Assembly: GCF_015291665.1 (NCBI RefSeq)
Contig: NZ_CP030048.1
Location: 2,232,001-2,296,000, forward strand
DNA: 64,000 nucleotides
Source of the DNA: Bradyrhizobium sp. CCBAU 53338
Lineage (GTDB): Bacteria > Pseudomonadota > Alphaproteobacteria > Rhizobiales > Xanthobacteraceae
Direction: 5' to 3'
The position numbers were made by a program, and so were the translations under genes. Positions 1 through 8,774 of the stretch are shown one piece after another; position 1 is the first letter of the stretch; each line of letters opens with the position of its first letter. The notes beneath the pieces were generated by a model. It searched no databases. It had not been told where the DNA came from and was given only the letters and a program-made list of their open reading frames with translations.

Positions 1-879
1 CAGGCGGGAAATTCGATCGGCGGCGCCATCTCCGACGACGGCGCGCTGATCGCGGTGTCGAACTATGAGCCGGGCGGCGTGCGGGTATTCGACGCCAGGA
101 CGCTCGATCCGATCGCCAGCATTCCCGCCGTCGGCGCCGACGGCAGGACGTCGAAGACGATCGGGCTGGTCGATCTGCCGGGGCGGCGTTTCGCTTGGGC
201 ACTTTATGACGCCGGCGAGATCTGGATTGCGGATCTGACCAACGTCGAGGTACCCGCGGTCACGCGGCTGACCGATGTCGGCAAGCTGCCCTATGACGGC
301 AACGTCACGCCCGACGGACGGCACTATCTCGCCGGCCTGTTCGGAGAGGACGGCGTTGTTCACGTCGATACCTGGCAGCAGCCGCTCAAGGCCGAGCGCA
401 TCCTCGACGGCTACGGCCGCGGCGAACAGCAATTGCCGGTCTACAAGATGCCGCACCTGGAGGGCTGGGCCGCGGTCGGCGACAAGCTGCTGCTGCCGGC
501 GGTCGGGCATCACGAACTGATCGCCGTCGATCTGCGCAAGTTCACCGAAGTGGGCAGGGTGGCGACGCATGGCCAGCCGGTGTTCGCGGTGGCGCGGCCT
601 GACGGCCGCCATGTCTGGGTCAACTTCGCCCATCCGCTCAACGACACCATCGAGGTCGTCGACACTGAGAGCCTCGAGGTGATCCATCGCCTGACGCCCG
701 GGCCGGCCGTGCTGCACATGGAGTTCACGCCACGTGGTAACGAGGTCTGGGTCTCCGTGCGCGATGCCGACCGCATCGACGTCTATGACGCCGCCTCCTT
801 TGCCAAGAAGGCGGAGATTCCGGCGCAGAAGCCGTCCGGCATCTTCTTCACCGCACGCGCGACGAGGATCGGACAATGA
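1..879 (+). CDS. nirF: NirF, heme d1 biosynthesis protein (5' end outside window)
   Basis: Partial gene: the frame is open from base 1 and the true start lies upstream, so only the C-terminal ~292 residues are seen. An internal GTG at 55 is not the start because the homologous sequence (GGAISDDGALIAVSNYEPGG) runs through it. The protein is a heme d1-domain-like beta-propeller, with repeats such as NYEPGGVRVFDARTL and TPRGNEVWVSVRDADRIDVYD. NirF is known to act late in heme d1 synthesis for cytochrome cd1 nitrite reductase, in the periplasm. The stop overlaps the next start (ATGA, 876-879), so it is translationally coupled to nirDL. The complete nir gene order downstream makes the call firm. 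nirS, nirE and nirC are presumably to the left and are not visible. Confidence 0.93.
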   Translation, partial: QAGNSIGGAISDDGALIAVSNYEPGGVRVFDARTLDPIASIPAVGADGRTSKTIGLVDLPGRRFAWALYDAGEIWIADLTNVEVPAVTRLTDVGKLPYDGNVTPDGRHYLAGLFGEDGVVHVDTWQQPLKAERILDGYGRGEQQLPVYKMPHLEGWAAVGDKLLLPAVGHHELIAVDLRKFTEVGRVATHGQPVFAVARPDGRHVWVNFAHPLNDTIEVVDTESLEVIHRLTPGPAVLHMEFTPRGNEVWVSVRDADRIDVYDAASFAKKAEIPAQKPSGIFFTARATRIGQ

Positions 880-1862
880 CGCCGACGCCCACCGAGCTCA
901 GCTTGATCGATCGCTGGCAGCATGATTTCCCGCTGGTCGAGAAGCCCTTCACGGTGGTCGGCCGCTCGGCGGCCCTGGACGCGCAGGAGACCATCGACGT
1001 ATTCCGCCGCATGCAGCGCGGAGATCTGATCTCGCGCATCGGCGCGGTGGTTCGCCCGAACACGGTGGGTGCCAGCACGCTTGCCGCCATGCAGGTGCCG
1101 ACGGATCGGCTGGAGGAGGTGGCGGCCATCGTCAGCCGGGAGGCGCTGGTCACCCACAATTACGAGCGAGAGCACGACCTGAATCTGTGGTTCGTCGTCG
1201 CCGGTATCGACCCCTACGCGGTCGCGGCCACGATTCAGAGCATCGAGGAGCGGTGCGGTGTTGCCGCGATCGCACTGCCGATGCTCCAAGCCTATCATCT
1301 CGGCCTCGGCTTTCCACTCGGCGGGCCGCGGCGGCAAAAGAACGGGGCCGCAACCTCGGCCGGGGAGTATCATCCCGATCCACGCGATCGCAGCATCCTT
1401 GCCGCAATCGAGAACGGGCTGCCGCTCGTCGAGCAACCCTATCATGCAGTCGCGGATCGGCTTGCGCTCGATCAGGCCGTGGTGATCTCTCGCCTCGAGC
1501 ATCTCGTGGCTGCGGGTGTCGTGACGCGGTTCGGCTGCGTCGTCCGGCATGACAAGCTCGGCTTCAGAGCCAACGCAATGGCCGTGTGGGATATTCCCGA
1601 CGAGGCCATCGACGGCGTCGCCGCGACGTTCGCACGACATCCCGCCGTGACGCTGTGCTACCTTCGTCCGCGCCGGCTTCCGCTCTGGCCCTACAATCTC
1701 TTCTGCATGGTGCATGCGAAGTCGCGGCCCGATGCGTATGCCGCCATCGACGAGCTCAATCTGCTGGCTGACACCGGCCTGAAGCGGCAGGCCGTTCTGT
1801 TCTCGAAACGCTGTTTCAAGCAGCGCGGGGCGGTGTTCTCCCGGGGCGAGGGAGCAAACTGA
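876..1862 (+). CDS. nirD: NirDL-type siroheme decarboxylase, two-domain fusion
   Basis: This 328-residue protein has two AsnC/Lrp-like halves. Residues ~1-150 resemble NirD/NirG (HNYEREHDLNLWFVV motif) and residues ~165-320 resemble NirL/NirH (RANAMAVWDIPDE, LPLWPYNLFCMVH). A short linker near residue 155 (RRQKNGAATSAGEYHPD) separates them. NirD, L, G and H together decarboxylate siroheme to 12,18-didecarboxysiroheme, a cytoplasmic step of heme d1 synthesis. The fused NirDL form is known in several denitrifiers, whereas Pseudomonas has separate nirD and nirL. It overlaps nirF by 4 bases, and its TGA stop touches the nirG ATG (1862). Confidence 0.92.
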   Translation: MTPTPTELSLIDRWQHDFPLVEKPFTVVGRSAALDAQETIDVFRRMQRGDLISRIGAVVRPNTVGASTLAAMQVPTDRLEEVAAIVSREALVTHNYEREHDLNLWFVVAGIDPYAVAATIQSIEERCGVAAIALPMLQAYHLGLGFPLGGPRRQKNGAATSAGEYHPDPRDRSILAAIENGLPLVEQPYHAVADRLALDQAVVISRLEHLVAAGVVTRFGCVVRHDKLGFRANAMAVWDIPDEAIDGVAATFARHPAVTLCYLRPRRLPLWPYNLFCMVHAKSRPDAYAAIDELNLLADTGLKRQAVLFSKRCFKQRGAVFSRGEGAN

Positions 1863-2314
1863 TGCGTTCTCTGGATCCGACCGAACGCGCTGTCGTCAAC
1901 GGCCTGCAAGGCGGCTTTCCGCTGACCGAGCGGCCATTTCGCGATGCCGGCGCCGAGTTGGGCCTCAGCGAAGGCGAACTGATCGATTGTCTCGGCGGCC
2001 TCGTCGCCGGCGGGCAGCTCAGCCGCTTCGGTCCGCTCTGGAACGCGGAGCTTATCGGCGGAGCCGTCTGCCTCGCCGCGATGGCCGTGCCGCTGGAGCG
2101 CTTTGACAAAGTCGCCGAGCTCGTCAACGCTCATCCGGAGATCGCGCACAATTACGAACGCGATCACGAGCTCAACATGTGGTTCGTTGTGTCGGCCGCC
2201 GATCCGGACCGGATCGACCAGGTCATCGCGGAGATCGAATGCGAGACCGGCCTTGTCGTCCGCGCCATGCCGAAGACGCGCGAATTCTTCGTCGGCTTTC
2301 GTGTCGAGGTCTGA
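1862..2314 (+). CDS. nirG: NirG-like siroheme decarboxylase subunit
   Basis: A 150-residue AsnC/Lrp-type protein homologous to the first half of the preceding NirDL. It has an N-terminal helix-turn-helix-like part, then the HNYERDHELNMWFVVSAAD segment shared by NirD/NirG proteins. The start ATG (1862) shares a base with the upstream stop, so translation is coupled. Family knowledge: NirG works with NirD, L and H on siroheme. D/G assignment rests on gene order and the shorter single-domain form, so the letter could be exchanged with a NirD-only relative, but the function is the same. Confidence 0.88.
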   Translation: MRSLDPTERAVVNGLQGGFPLTERPFRDAGAELGLSEGELIDCLGGLVAGGQLSRFGPLWNAELIGGAVCLAAMAVPLERFDKVAELVNAHPEIAHNYERDHELNMWFVVSAADPDRIDQVIAEIECETGLVVRAMPKTREFFVGFRVEV

Positions 2315-2316
2315 AC

Positions 2317-2793
2317 ATGCTGGATGCCACCGATCGCAGGCTTGTTGCCGCCACCCAGTCCGGCCTGCCGCTCGCGCCGGAGCCTTACCGCGTGCTTGCC
2401 GGGCGGCTCGGACTCGCACACGCCGAGGTGATCGCGCGGCTGCGGCGCTTGGCCGACGACGGCGCCATTCGCCGTATCGGCGCGATTCCGAACCATTACG
2501 CGCTCGGTTACACCGCGAACGGCATGTCGGTGTGGGACATCGAAGACGCCTCCATCGCCGAGATCGGCGCGAAGGTTGGCGCGCTCGATTTCGTAACCCA
2601 CTGCTACGAGCGGCCGCGTCACCTTCCGCTTTGGCCGTACAATCTCTTTGCGATGGTCCATGGCAGGACCCGAGACGAGGTGCGGGTCAAGGTCGTGGAG
2701 ATCGCGGCACTCGTCGGCCCCGCCGCGCGCGCCCATGAGGTGCTGTTCTCCACCCGGATACTGAAGAAGACCGGACTTCGTCTTGCGGCCTGA
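2317..2793 (+). CDS. nirH: NirH-like siroheme decarboxylase subunit
   Basis: I chose the ATG at 2317, two bases after the nirG stop, because the protein then begins MLDATDRRLVAATQSGLPL, matching the N-terminus of NirG/NirL relatives. A longer frame back to 2179 would overlap nirG without homology. The 158-residue product has the NirL/NirH signatures RRIGAIPNHYALGYTANGMS and RPRHLPLWPYNLFAMVHG, closely parallel to the second half of NirDL. It is the fourth decarboxylase-type domain of the operon. Histidine and tyrosine residues in these motifs belong to the conserved set of the family. Confidence 0.9.
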   Translation: MLDATDRRLVAATQSGLPLAPEPYRVLAGRLGLAHAEVIARLRRLADDGAIRRIGAIPNHYALGYTANGMSVWDIEDASIAEIGAKVGALDFVTHCYERPRHLPLWPYNLFAMVHGRTRDEVRVKVVEIAALVGPAARAHEVLFSTRILKKTGLRLAA

Positions 2794-2807
2794 ACCGAGG
2801 AGCGGTC

Positions 2808-4016
2808 ATGTTTCGCCTGAGCCAATATCTGCATGAGCTGGACGAGCCGGCCCCGACGGGTCCCGTCCGCCAGCCGCCCGGGCCGGTGGTGATCTGGAAC
2901 CTGATCCGGCGCTGCAACCTCACCTGCAAGCATTGCTACTCGATCTCCGGTGACGTCGACTTCCCGGGCGAGCTCTCGACCGCAGACGTCTTCCACGTCA
3001 TGGACGACCTCAAGGCATTCCGCGTGCCGGTGCTGATCCTGTCCGGCGGCGAGCCCTTGATGCGGCAGGACATCTTCGAGATTTCCACGCGCGCCAAGGC
3101 GATGCGGTTCTATGTCGGCCTGTCCTCGAACGGCACGCTGGTCGATGCCGCCATGGCCGACCGCGTCCGCGACATCGGCTACGACTACGTCGGCATTTCC
3201 CTGGACGGCATCGGCGCCACCCACGACCGCTTCCGCCGCAAGGAGGGCGCCTATCAGGAAGCCCTGACTGGCCTGCGGCTCCTGCGCGACCGCGGCATCA
3301 AGGTCGGCGTCCGCTTCACCATGACCGAGGACAACGCGGTCGAGTTGCCGCGCCTGCTCGATCTCGTCGAGCAGGAGGGCTTTCCAAAGTTCTATCTGTC
3401 CCACCTCGTCTACGCCGGGCGGGGCAACAAGAACCGGGGCGACGACGCAATGTGGCAGACCACGCGCGATGCCATGGACATGGTGATCGCGCGTGCCTGG
3501 CGCTGGGCGCAGGCTGGAAGCGAGATGGAGATCGTGACCGGCAACAACGACGCAGACGCGGTCCATCTGCTGCATTGGGCCGAGCGGAACGCGCCGCAGG
3601 CGGTCGGTAGTCTGCGTGCGAAGCTGGTGCGCTGGGGCGGCAATTCCTCCGGCGTCAACGTCGCCAACATCGACAATCTCGGAAACGTTCACCCCGACAC
3701 GATGTGGTGGCACCACACCCTCGGCAACGTGAAGGCGCGCCCATTCTCCGAGATATGGAACGACCTGTCGGATCCGATCATGGCAGGCCTGAAACAGAAG
3801 CCGCGCCGCGTCTCGGGCCGTTGCGGCGCCTGCATCCATCTCGACATCTGCAATGGCAACACGCGGGTGCGCGCGCAGCGTATCACCGGCGATGCCTGGG
3901 CGGAGGACCCCGGTTGTTATCTCGGCGATTCCGAGATCGGGCTCGAGGCGCCGATCGAACGGGTGAGGACCAGCATCTTTCGTGGAAGGCATCATGAAGC
4001 GCAGCTGTCTGTCTGA
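2808..4016 (+). CDS. nirJ: NirJ, radical SAM heme d1 synthesis enzyme
   Basis: 402 residues. The radical SAM cluster motif CNLTCKHC is at residues 36-43, followed by SGGEPLMR (SAM-binding GGE) and SLDG. A C-terminal cysteine-rich region (RCGACIHLDICNGNTR, then GCY) fits a SPASM-like auxiliary [4Fe-4S] cluster. NirJ replaces propionate side chains of didecarboxysiroheme with oxo groups in the cytoplasm. The ribosome site GGAG lies 7 bases before the ATG. It is 14 bases downstream of nirH, and its 3' end overlaps the start of nirN. All key cysteines are present, so it should be active. Confidence 0.94.
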   Translation: MFRLSQYLHELDEPAPTGPVRQPPGPVVIWNLIRRCNLTCKHCYSISGDVDFPGELSTADVFHVMDDLKAFRVPVLILSGGEPLMRQDIFEISTRAKAMRFYVGLSSNGTLVDAAMADRVRDIGYDYVGISLDGIGATHDRFRRKEGAYQEALTGLRLLRDRGIKVGVRFTMTEDNAVELPRLLDLVEQEGFPKFYLSHLVYAGRGNKNRGDDAMWQTTRDAMDMVIARAWRWAQAGSEMEIVTGNNDADAVHLLHWAERNAPQAVGSLRAKLVRWGGNSSGVNVANIDNLGNVHPDTMWWHHTLGNVKARPFSEIWNDLSDPIMAGLKQKPRRVSGRCGACIHLDICNGNTRVRAQRITGDAWAEDPGCYLGDSEIGLEAPIERVRTSIFRGRHHEAQLSV

Positions 4017-5559
4017 TTGGATCGCCGTCGCGCTGACGGCATGCGCGCTGGCTGGCCCTGCCTCGGCCGAACCGGATGCAGCAAAACTGTTTGCGGAGAA
4101 TTGCGCCGAATGCCATGGCGCGGACCGCCTCGGTCGGCTCGGACCGGCGCTGCTGCCAGAAAATCTCGGCCGGCTGACCGGTGCGCGCGCCGCCGCCGTC
4201 ATCGCCGACGGCCGCGCAGCTACCCAGATGCCCGGATTCGCCGGCAAGCTGGGCAGCGACGATATCGCCGCGCTCGTTACCTACATCGCTTCACCGCTTC
4301 CCTCGGTGCCCGCCTGGGGGCCGGTGGAGATCGAGGCGAGCCGCGTCGTGTATGCCTTCGCGCCCGAGCTCGATCGCCCGCGCTTCGAGGCCGATCCGAT
4401 GAATCTGTTCGTCGTCGTCGAGGCTGGCGACCATCATGCGACCATCCTCGACGGCGACCGCTTCGAGCCGCTGACGCGCTTCCAGACCCGCTTCGCGCTG
4501 CACGGCGGACCAAAATTCACGCCGGACGGACGCTACGTCTTCTTCATGTCGCGCGACGGCTGGGTCTCGAAGTACGACCTCTGGACGCTGACCATGCTCT
4601 CGGAGGTGCGCGCCGGCATCAACGCGCGCAACATCGCGATCTCGCGGGACGGCAAGCACATCGCAGTCGCGAACTATCTGCCCCACACGCTGGTGATGCT
4701 CTCGACCGACGATCTCAAGGTCGAGAAGGTGTTCGAGGCGGAGGACCGCAAGGGCAATTCCTCACGTGTCTCCGCCGTCTACCAGGCGCCAACCCGGAAC
4801 AGCTTCATCGCCGCGCTGAAGGACGTTCCCGAAATCTGGGAGATCGCAACCGACCCGAATGCACCGCCGGTCTATTCTGGCTTCGTGCACAGTCACGAGA
4901 AAGGCATGATCGAGGCGCTGGCTTCTTCGCAGGGGCTATTCGCCCTGCGGCGGATCGAGGTGCCGGAGCCGCTCGACGACTTCTTTTTCGATCCGCCGTA
5001 CCGCAACCTGATCGGCTCGGCGCGCGAGGGCAGGGCGATCGTCGTCAACCTCACCGTCGGGCGTGATATCAAGCAGCTCGACCTGCCAAGCCTGCCGCAT
5101 CTCGGCTCGGGCATTTCCTGGACCTTCAACGGTCGCCCGGTGATGGCGACGCCGCTTCTGAAGGAAGGCAAGATCAGCGTGCTCGACCTGCAGGACTGGT
5201 CGCTCATCAAGGTGATCGACACGCCGGGCCCCGGGTTCTTCATGCGGAGCCACGAGAATACGCCCTATGCATGGGCCGACAGCATGATGAGCGCGAAGAA
5301 GGATACGCTCTCGATCATCGACAAGCGGACGCTGGAAGTGGTTCGCAGCGTGACGCCGGAGCCGGGCAAGACCGCTGCGCATGTCGAGTTCGATAGGGAC
5401 GGCCGCCACGCCCTGGTCTCGATCTGGGACGACCGGGGCGCGCTGGTGGTCTACGATGCGGCGACTTTCGTCGAGGTGAAGCGCATCCCGATGTCCCGTC
5501 CATCCGGCAAATATAATGTGTGGAACAAGATCACCTTCTCCGATGGCACCAGCCACTAG
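3994..5559 (+). CDS. nirN: NirN, c-type cytochrome / heme d1-domain dehydrogenase
   Basis: I chose the ATG at 3994 (MKRSCLSDWIAV) over the GTG at 3982 because it gives a clean signal peptide ending ASA near residue 25. Heme c motif CAECH lies at residues 37-41 in a short cytochrome domain. The rest (~residue 115 onward) is an eight-bladed d1-type propeller like that of NirS. NirN is known to convert dihydro-heme d1 to heme d1 in the periplasm and hand it to NirS. At 521 residues with the N-terminal CxxCH immediately after the signal, it fits NirN better than NirS, and its position after nirJ agrees. It overlaps the nirJ 3' end by 23 bases and the next gene by 17. Confidence 0.85.
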   Translation: MKRSCLSDWIAVALTACALAGPASAEPDAAKLFAENCAECHGADRLGRLGPALLPENLGRLTGARAAAVIADGRAATQMPGFAGKLGSDDIAALVTYIASPLPSVPAWGPVEIEASRVVYAFAPELDRPRFEADPMNLFVVVEAGDHHATILDGDRFEPLTRFQTRFALHGGPKFTPDGRYVFFMSRDGWVSKYDLWTLTMLSEVRAGINARNIAISRDGKHIAVANYLPHTLVMLSTDDLKVEKVFEAEDRKGNSSRVSAVYQAPTRNSFIAALKDVPEIWEIATDPNAPPVYSGFVHSHEKGMIEALASSQGLFALRRIEVPEPLDDFFFDPPYRNLIGSAREGRAIVVNLTVGRDIKQLDLPSLPHLGSGISWTFNGRPVMATPLLKEGKISVLDLQDWSLIKVIDTPGPGFFMRSHENTPYAWADSMMSAKKDTLSIIDKRTLEVVRSVTPEPGKTAAHVEFDRDGRHALVSIWDDRGALVVYDAATFVEVKRIPMSRPSGKYNVWNKITFSDGTSH

Positions 5560-6385
5560 CGCGGTTTGCACCGAGCCGCGGACCGCCATTCTGTTGGCGG
5601 TTCATGGTGAGCGAAGGGAGGATGCCAGCAACGAAGCCGTCTTCCGGCTGGTTCGCGCGTTGTCGGATCGCGCGCTCGCCGCCGAGGTCGAGGCAGGATT
5701 CATCAATGGCGTGCCGACCATCGCCGCAGCGCTCGACGCGCTAACGGCCGCCCGGATTATCGTCTACCCCTTGTTCGCTTCGAGCGGATATTTCACGCGT
5801 GATCGACTCGTGGCGCTGATCGACGAGGCCAACAGGGAGGGCCGGCACATCCGCATCCTGCCCCCGCTGGGTCTCGATCCGGGCTTGCCGGATCTCGTCG
5901 TGGCCTTTGCGAGGAATGCCGCCCGCGAACGAGGGTTTGCCGCCCGAGCGAGCAACGTCATCCTGCTGGCGCACGGCTCGCGACGAAACTCGGCCTCCCG
6001 CAACGACACCGAACGGATTGCGGAGGCGGTTCGGCGCCGTGCTGTCTTCGCGCAGGTCGAGCCTGCGTTTCTCGAGGAACGACCCTTCCTCGCCGATACG
6101 GCGTCGACGCTTTCCGGGCCCACCGTCGTCGTCGGACTGTTTTCCGGCGAGGGCCTGCACGGGGCGCGCGATGCTCCCCGCCTGATCGTCGAACTCGGCC
6201 GCGACGATGTCGCCTATGCAGGCGTGGTCGGCAGCGCGCCGGGCATCGAGGATGTGGTCGCCCGGTCTGCGGGGGAAGCAATCCTGCAGGACATTCGTTC
6301 CAGGACGGAAGTGCTGTCAATGTCGCGCCTTGGCGCCGTGCGCGGCCTCGCGTCAAACCGCGTGAAAGGTCAAACCACCGGTTGA
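5543..6385 (+). CDS. CbiX/SirB-like sirohydrochlorin chelatase, two-domain
   Basis: 280 residues from the ATG at 5543, which overlaps the nirN 3' end. Two CbiX-type repeats are visible. The second has the canonical active-site features LLAHGSRRNSAS and GLFSGEGLHGARDAP (a G-x-H-x3-D-x-P pattern). The first has AVHGERRED but PLFASSGYFTRDRL, where the second histidine position is Tyr/Phe. CbiX/SirB enzymes insert Co or Fe into sirohydrochlorin. In this operon the natural role is making siroheme, the precursor of heme d1. The half-degenerate layout suggests only the C-terminal repeat carries the full catalytic pair. It is the last gene of the nir operon; I infer the substrate from context. Confidence 0.8.
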   Translation: MAPATSAVCTEPRTAILLAVHGERREDASNEAVFRLVRALSDRALAAEVEAGFINGVPTIAAALDALTAARIIVYPLFASSGYFTRDRLVALIDEANREGRHIRILPPLGLDPGLPDLVVAFARNAARERGFAARASNVILLAHGSRRNSASRNDTERIAEAVRRRAVFAQVEPAFLEERPFLADTASTLSGPTVVVGLFSGEGLHGARDAPRLIVELGRDDVAYAGVVGSAPGIEDVVARSAGEAILQDIRSRTEVLSMSRLGAVRGLASNRVKGQTTG

Positions 6386-6807
6386 CCTGAGAAATCGAGG
6401 CGTCGGCTGTAACAAATTGATTTATTTAGACTTGTTGGGGCCGTCCTTTGCATTTAAGTGCCTGCAGTCGTTCATAAGACATCAGGCTCTCAATCAGCGG
6501 GTCCCATGCTCGAGCCCTGGTGGGTCCACCATATAAATCAATCACTTAGAGGATAGGGGTGGTGTCGTTCCGGCAACCCTTGCCCACGGGCGTTCGTCGC
6601 GCGGACCGCATCGCGGTGCCCCGCATTGCTCTGACCGCTCCAAGCACGCGTTCGGTTTCCGATGTCGGGACAACTCTGCTGTCGTGCGGACATCGCGGTG
6701 AACGTTCAGTCCCCGCCTCGGCCACGATTCCTGTTGTTCAGCGAGTCCGACGCCTCTAGCATCGCGTCGGAACGGATGTCGGGACGAAATTGTGCCGCGA
6801 GGACATC
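6386..6807 (+). other. Intergenic region between nir and transporter operons
   Basis: About 420 bases with no convincing gene; short open frames here lack homology and ribosome sites. It should hold the end of the nir transcript and the promoter of the ABC importer. No clear FNR/NnrR-type TTGAT-N4-ATCAA box was found. A stretch resembling the 3' end of a tRNA lies at about 6504-6531 and is listed separately. Confidence 0.6.
6504..6531 (+). other. tRNA 3'-end-like fragment
   Basis: A possible T-arm (5-base stem with one mismatch around the loop CTCGAGC), then a 7-base acceptor-like strand TGGGTCC, a discriminator A and an encoded CCA at 6529-6531. The matching 5' half of a tRNA (GGACCCA start, D-arm) is not seen upstream. 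It may be a remnant left by an integrative element, or chance. Confidence 0.25.
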
Positions 6808-8709
6808 ATGCGCTGCATTCGTGCATTGCTGCTGGCCGCGGGTGTGCTGGGACCGCTGCTGTTCGCATCGGCGGAGCCGAGCCATGCGCAGGGGATTCCG
6901 CAAGACATTCCGAGGAAGGATCTGTTGATCCTCGAGAACCCGGAAGGCACGGTCAAGAACGCCGGCTGGTTCAACATCTGGGTGATCAACGCCAGCTCGC
7001 AGTCCAATGGGCTGCAGCAGGCTGCGCTTGATACGCTCTGGTACATCGATCCCGAGAGCGGCCTCGACGGCGTCTGGGACAACTCGCTGGCCGCCGACAA
7101 GCCGCAATACAACGCCGACTTCACCGAAATGACCGTCAAGCTCCGGAGCGGCATCTTCTGGAGCGACGGGGTCGAATTCACCGCCGATGACGTCGTCGCG
7201 ACCGTGACGACCCAGATCAAGCATCCGGCCATGCGCTTCAGTGCGGTGCTGGCGAGCAACGTGGCCTCCGTCGAGGCGCCGGACGCTCATACGGTTGTGT
7301 TCAAGCTCAAGAAACCCAATTCACGCTTCCACGCCAATTTCACGGTGCGCTGGGGCGCGATCTGGATCCTGCCCAAGCATGTGTTCGACAAGGTCGACGA
7401 TCCCGTCAAATTCGACTTCAACAAGCCGGTCTCGCTCGGCGCCTATGTGCTGCACAGTTACGATCCCGACGGCAAATGGTACATCTGGCAGCTTCGCGAT
7501 GACTGGCAGCGCACCACGCTGGCGCGCTTCGGCAAGCCGGGGCCCAAATATCTCGCCTATGTCGATCCCGGACCGCCCGAGAAACGTGTGATCGCGCAGC
7601 TCAACCACGAGCTCGACGTGATCCACGACATCGCGCCGGAAGGCATGTTTGCGCTGGCCAAGCAGAGCAAGACGACGCGAGCCTGGTTCAAGGGCTTCCC
7701 CTATGGCCATCCCGATCCGACGCTTCCCGCTGTCATCTTCAATACCCAGAATGAGAATTTCAAGAATCCGGACGTGCGGTGGGCGTTGGCGTTGCTGATC
7801 GACATCAAGGCCGTTGCGATGGCGGCCTATCGCGGCGCTGCCACCATCTCCGCGATCGGCGTGCCGCCGACGGGAACCCATCCGGCCACCTATCACGCGC
7901 CGATGGAAGACTGGCTCAAGACCTTCGAGATCGATACCGGCAAGCGCAAGATCAAACCGTACGACCCGACGATCGGCCAGCAGATTGCCGACATGCTGCG
8001 GCCTTCCATGGGCGAGCAGATCCCGTCGGATCCGGCTGACATCGCCAAGGCGTTCGGCAGGGGTTGGTGGAAGACCGATCCGCAAGCGGCGCAGGAGCTT
8101 CTGGAGAAGGCCGGCTTCAGCAAGCGGGGTGGTGCCTGGATCACGCCTGATGGAAAGCCCTTCAGCATCCGTGTCATGGTCGAGGGCGATTTGCGTCCGG
8201 TGATGACGCGGGCCGGAACGATGATCGTGCAACTGTGGAAGCAGGCGGGCATCGATGCCAAGATCGACGTCGCGCAAGGAACGCTGCCGACGCGGCGGGC
8301 GGCCGGCGATTTCGACACCTTCATCGGCTGGAGCGTCGAGACCTGGGGCGGGCACCAGGACCTGTCCTACTTCCTCGACAGCTGGCATTCGGAATTCGTC
8401 GCCGAGCCGGGCAAGCCGCAGCCGCTGCGCAACTGGCAGCGCTGGTCCAGTCCTGCGCTCGACAAGATCATCGAGGAAATCCGCACCGTCGGCTTCGATG
8501 ATCCCAGGTCGATCGAGCTCGGCAAGGAGTACGTCAAGCTCGCGGTCAAGGAGATGCCGACCATTCCGCTGATGGCCTACAACGTCTTCACCGCCATGGA
8601 TCAGACCTACTGGACGGGTTTTCCGACCGCGGAGAATCCCTACACCAATCCCGTGCCGAACTGGGGCAATTCGCGCTACATGTTCGTCCGGCTGAAGCCG
8701 GCAAATTAG
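6808..8709 (+). CDS. ABC importer, family 5 (oligopeptide/oligosaccharide) binding protein
   Basis: 633 residues from the ATG at 6808; an in-frame TTG at 6790 is less likely. A signal peptide (MRCIRALLLAAGVLGPLL, cleavage near SHAQG) is followed by a DppA/OppA-type periplasmic domain with the family segment KLRSGIFWSDGVEFTADDV. Family 5 proteins bind peptides, nickel or, in several groups, plant oligosaccharides. The operon continues with two permeases, two ATPases and a GH51 arabinofuranosidase that overlaps the last ATPase, which points to arabinose-containing oligosaccharides as ligand (inference). It is somewhat longer than typical DppA (~530), as in sugar-linked members. Confidence 0.88.
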   Translation: MRCIRALLLAAGVLGPLLFASAEPSHAQGIPQDIPRKDLLILENPEGTVKNAGWFNIWVINASSQSNGLQQAALDTLWYIDPESGLDGVWDNSLAADKPQYNADFTEMTVKLRSGIFWSDGVEFTADDVVATVTTQIKHPAMRFSAVLASNVASVEAPDAHTVVFKLKKPNSRFHANFTVRWGAIWILPKHVFDKVDDPVKFDFNKPVSLGAYVLHSYDPDGKWYIWQLRDDWQRTTLARFGKPGPKYLAYVDPGPPEKRVIAQLNHELDVIHDIAPEGMFALAKQSKTTRAWFKGFPYGHPDPTLPAVIFNTQNENFKNPDVRWALALLIDIKAVAMAAYRGAATISAIGVPPTGTHPATYHAPMEDWLKTFEIDTGKRKIKPYDPTIGQQIADMLRPSMGEQIPSDPADIAKAFGRGWWKTDPQAAQELLEKAGFSKRGGAWITPDGKPFSIRVMVEGDLRPVMTRAGTMIVQLWKQAGIDAKIDVAQGTLPTRRAAGDFDTFIGWSVETWGGHQDLSYFLDSWHSEFVAEPGKPQPLRNWQRWSSPALDKIIEEIRTVGFDDPRSIELGKEYVKLAVKEMPTIPLMAYNVFTAMDQTYWTGFPTAENPYTNPVPNWGNSRYMFVRLKPAN

Positions 8710-8774
8710 CAAGCGATGAACCGTGAGCGCCCGTATCTGTCAGAGCGACATGGTCGAGCATCCCGGGTGCTCCC

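Noticed and set aside
2619..4247. 542-codon minus-strand frame over nirH, nirJ and nirN
   Set aside because: It crosses three recognised plus-strand genes with catalytic motifs and has no homology of its own.
6386..6560. Possible FNR/NnrR box near TTGATTTATTTA
   Set aside because: The right half does not match ATCAA with correct spacing, so it is not a credible site.
6559..6928. Short plus-strand frames upstream of the family 5 binding protein
   Set aside because: No ribosome sites, no protein-like pattern, and one overlaps the real gene in another frame.
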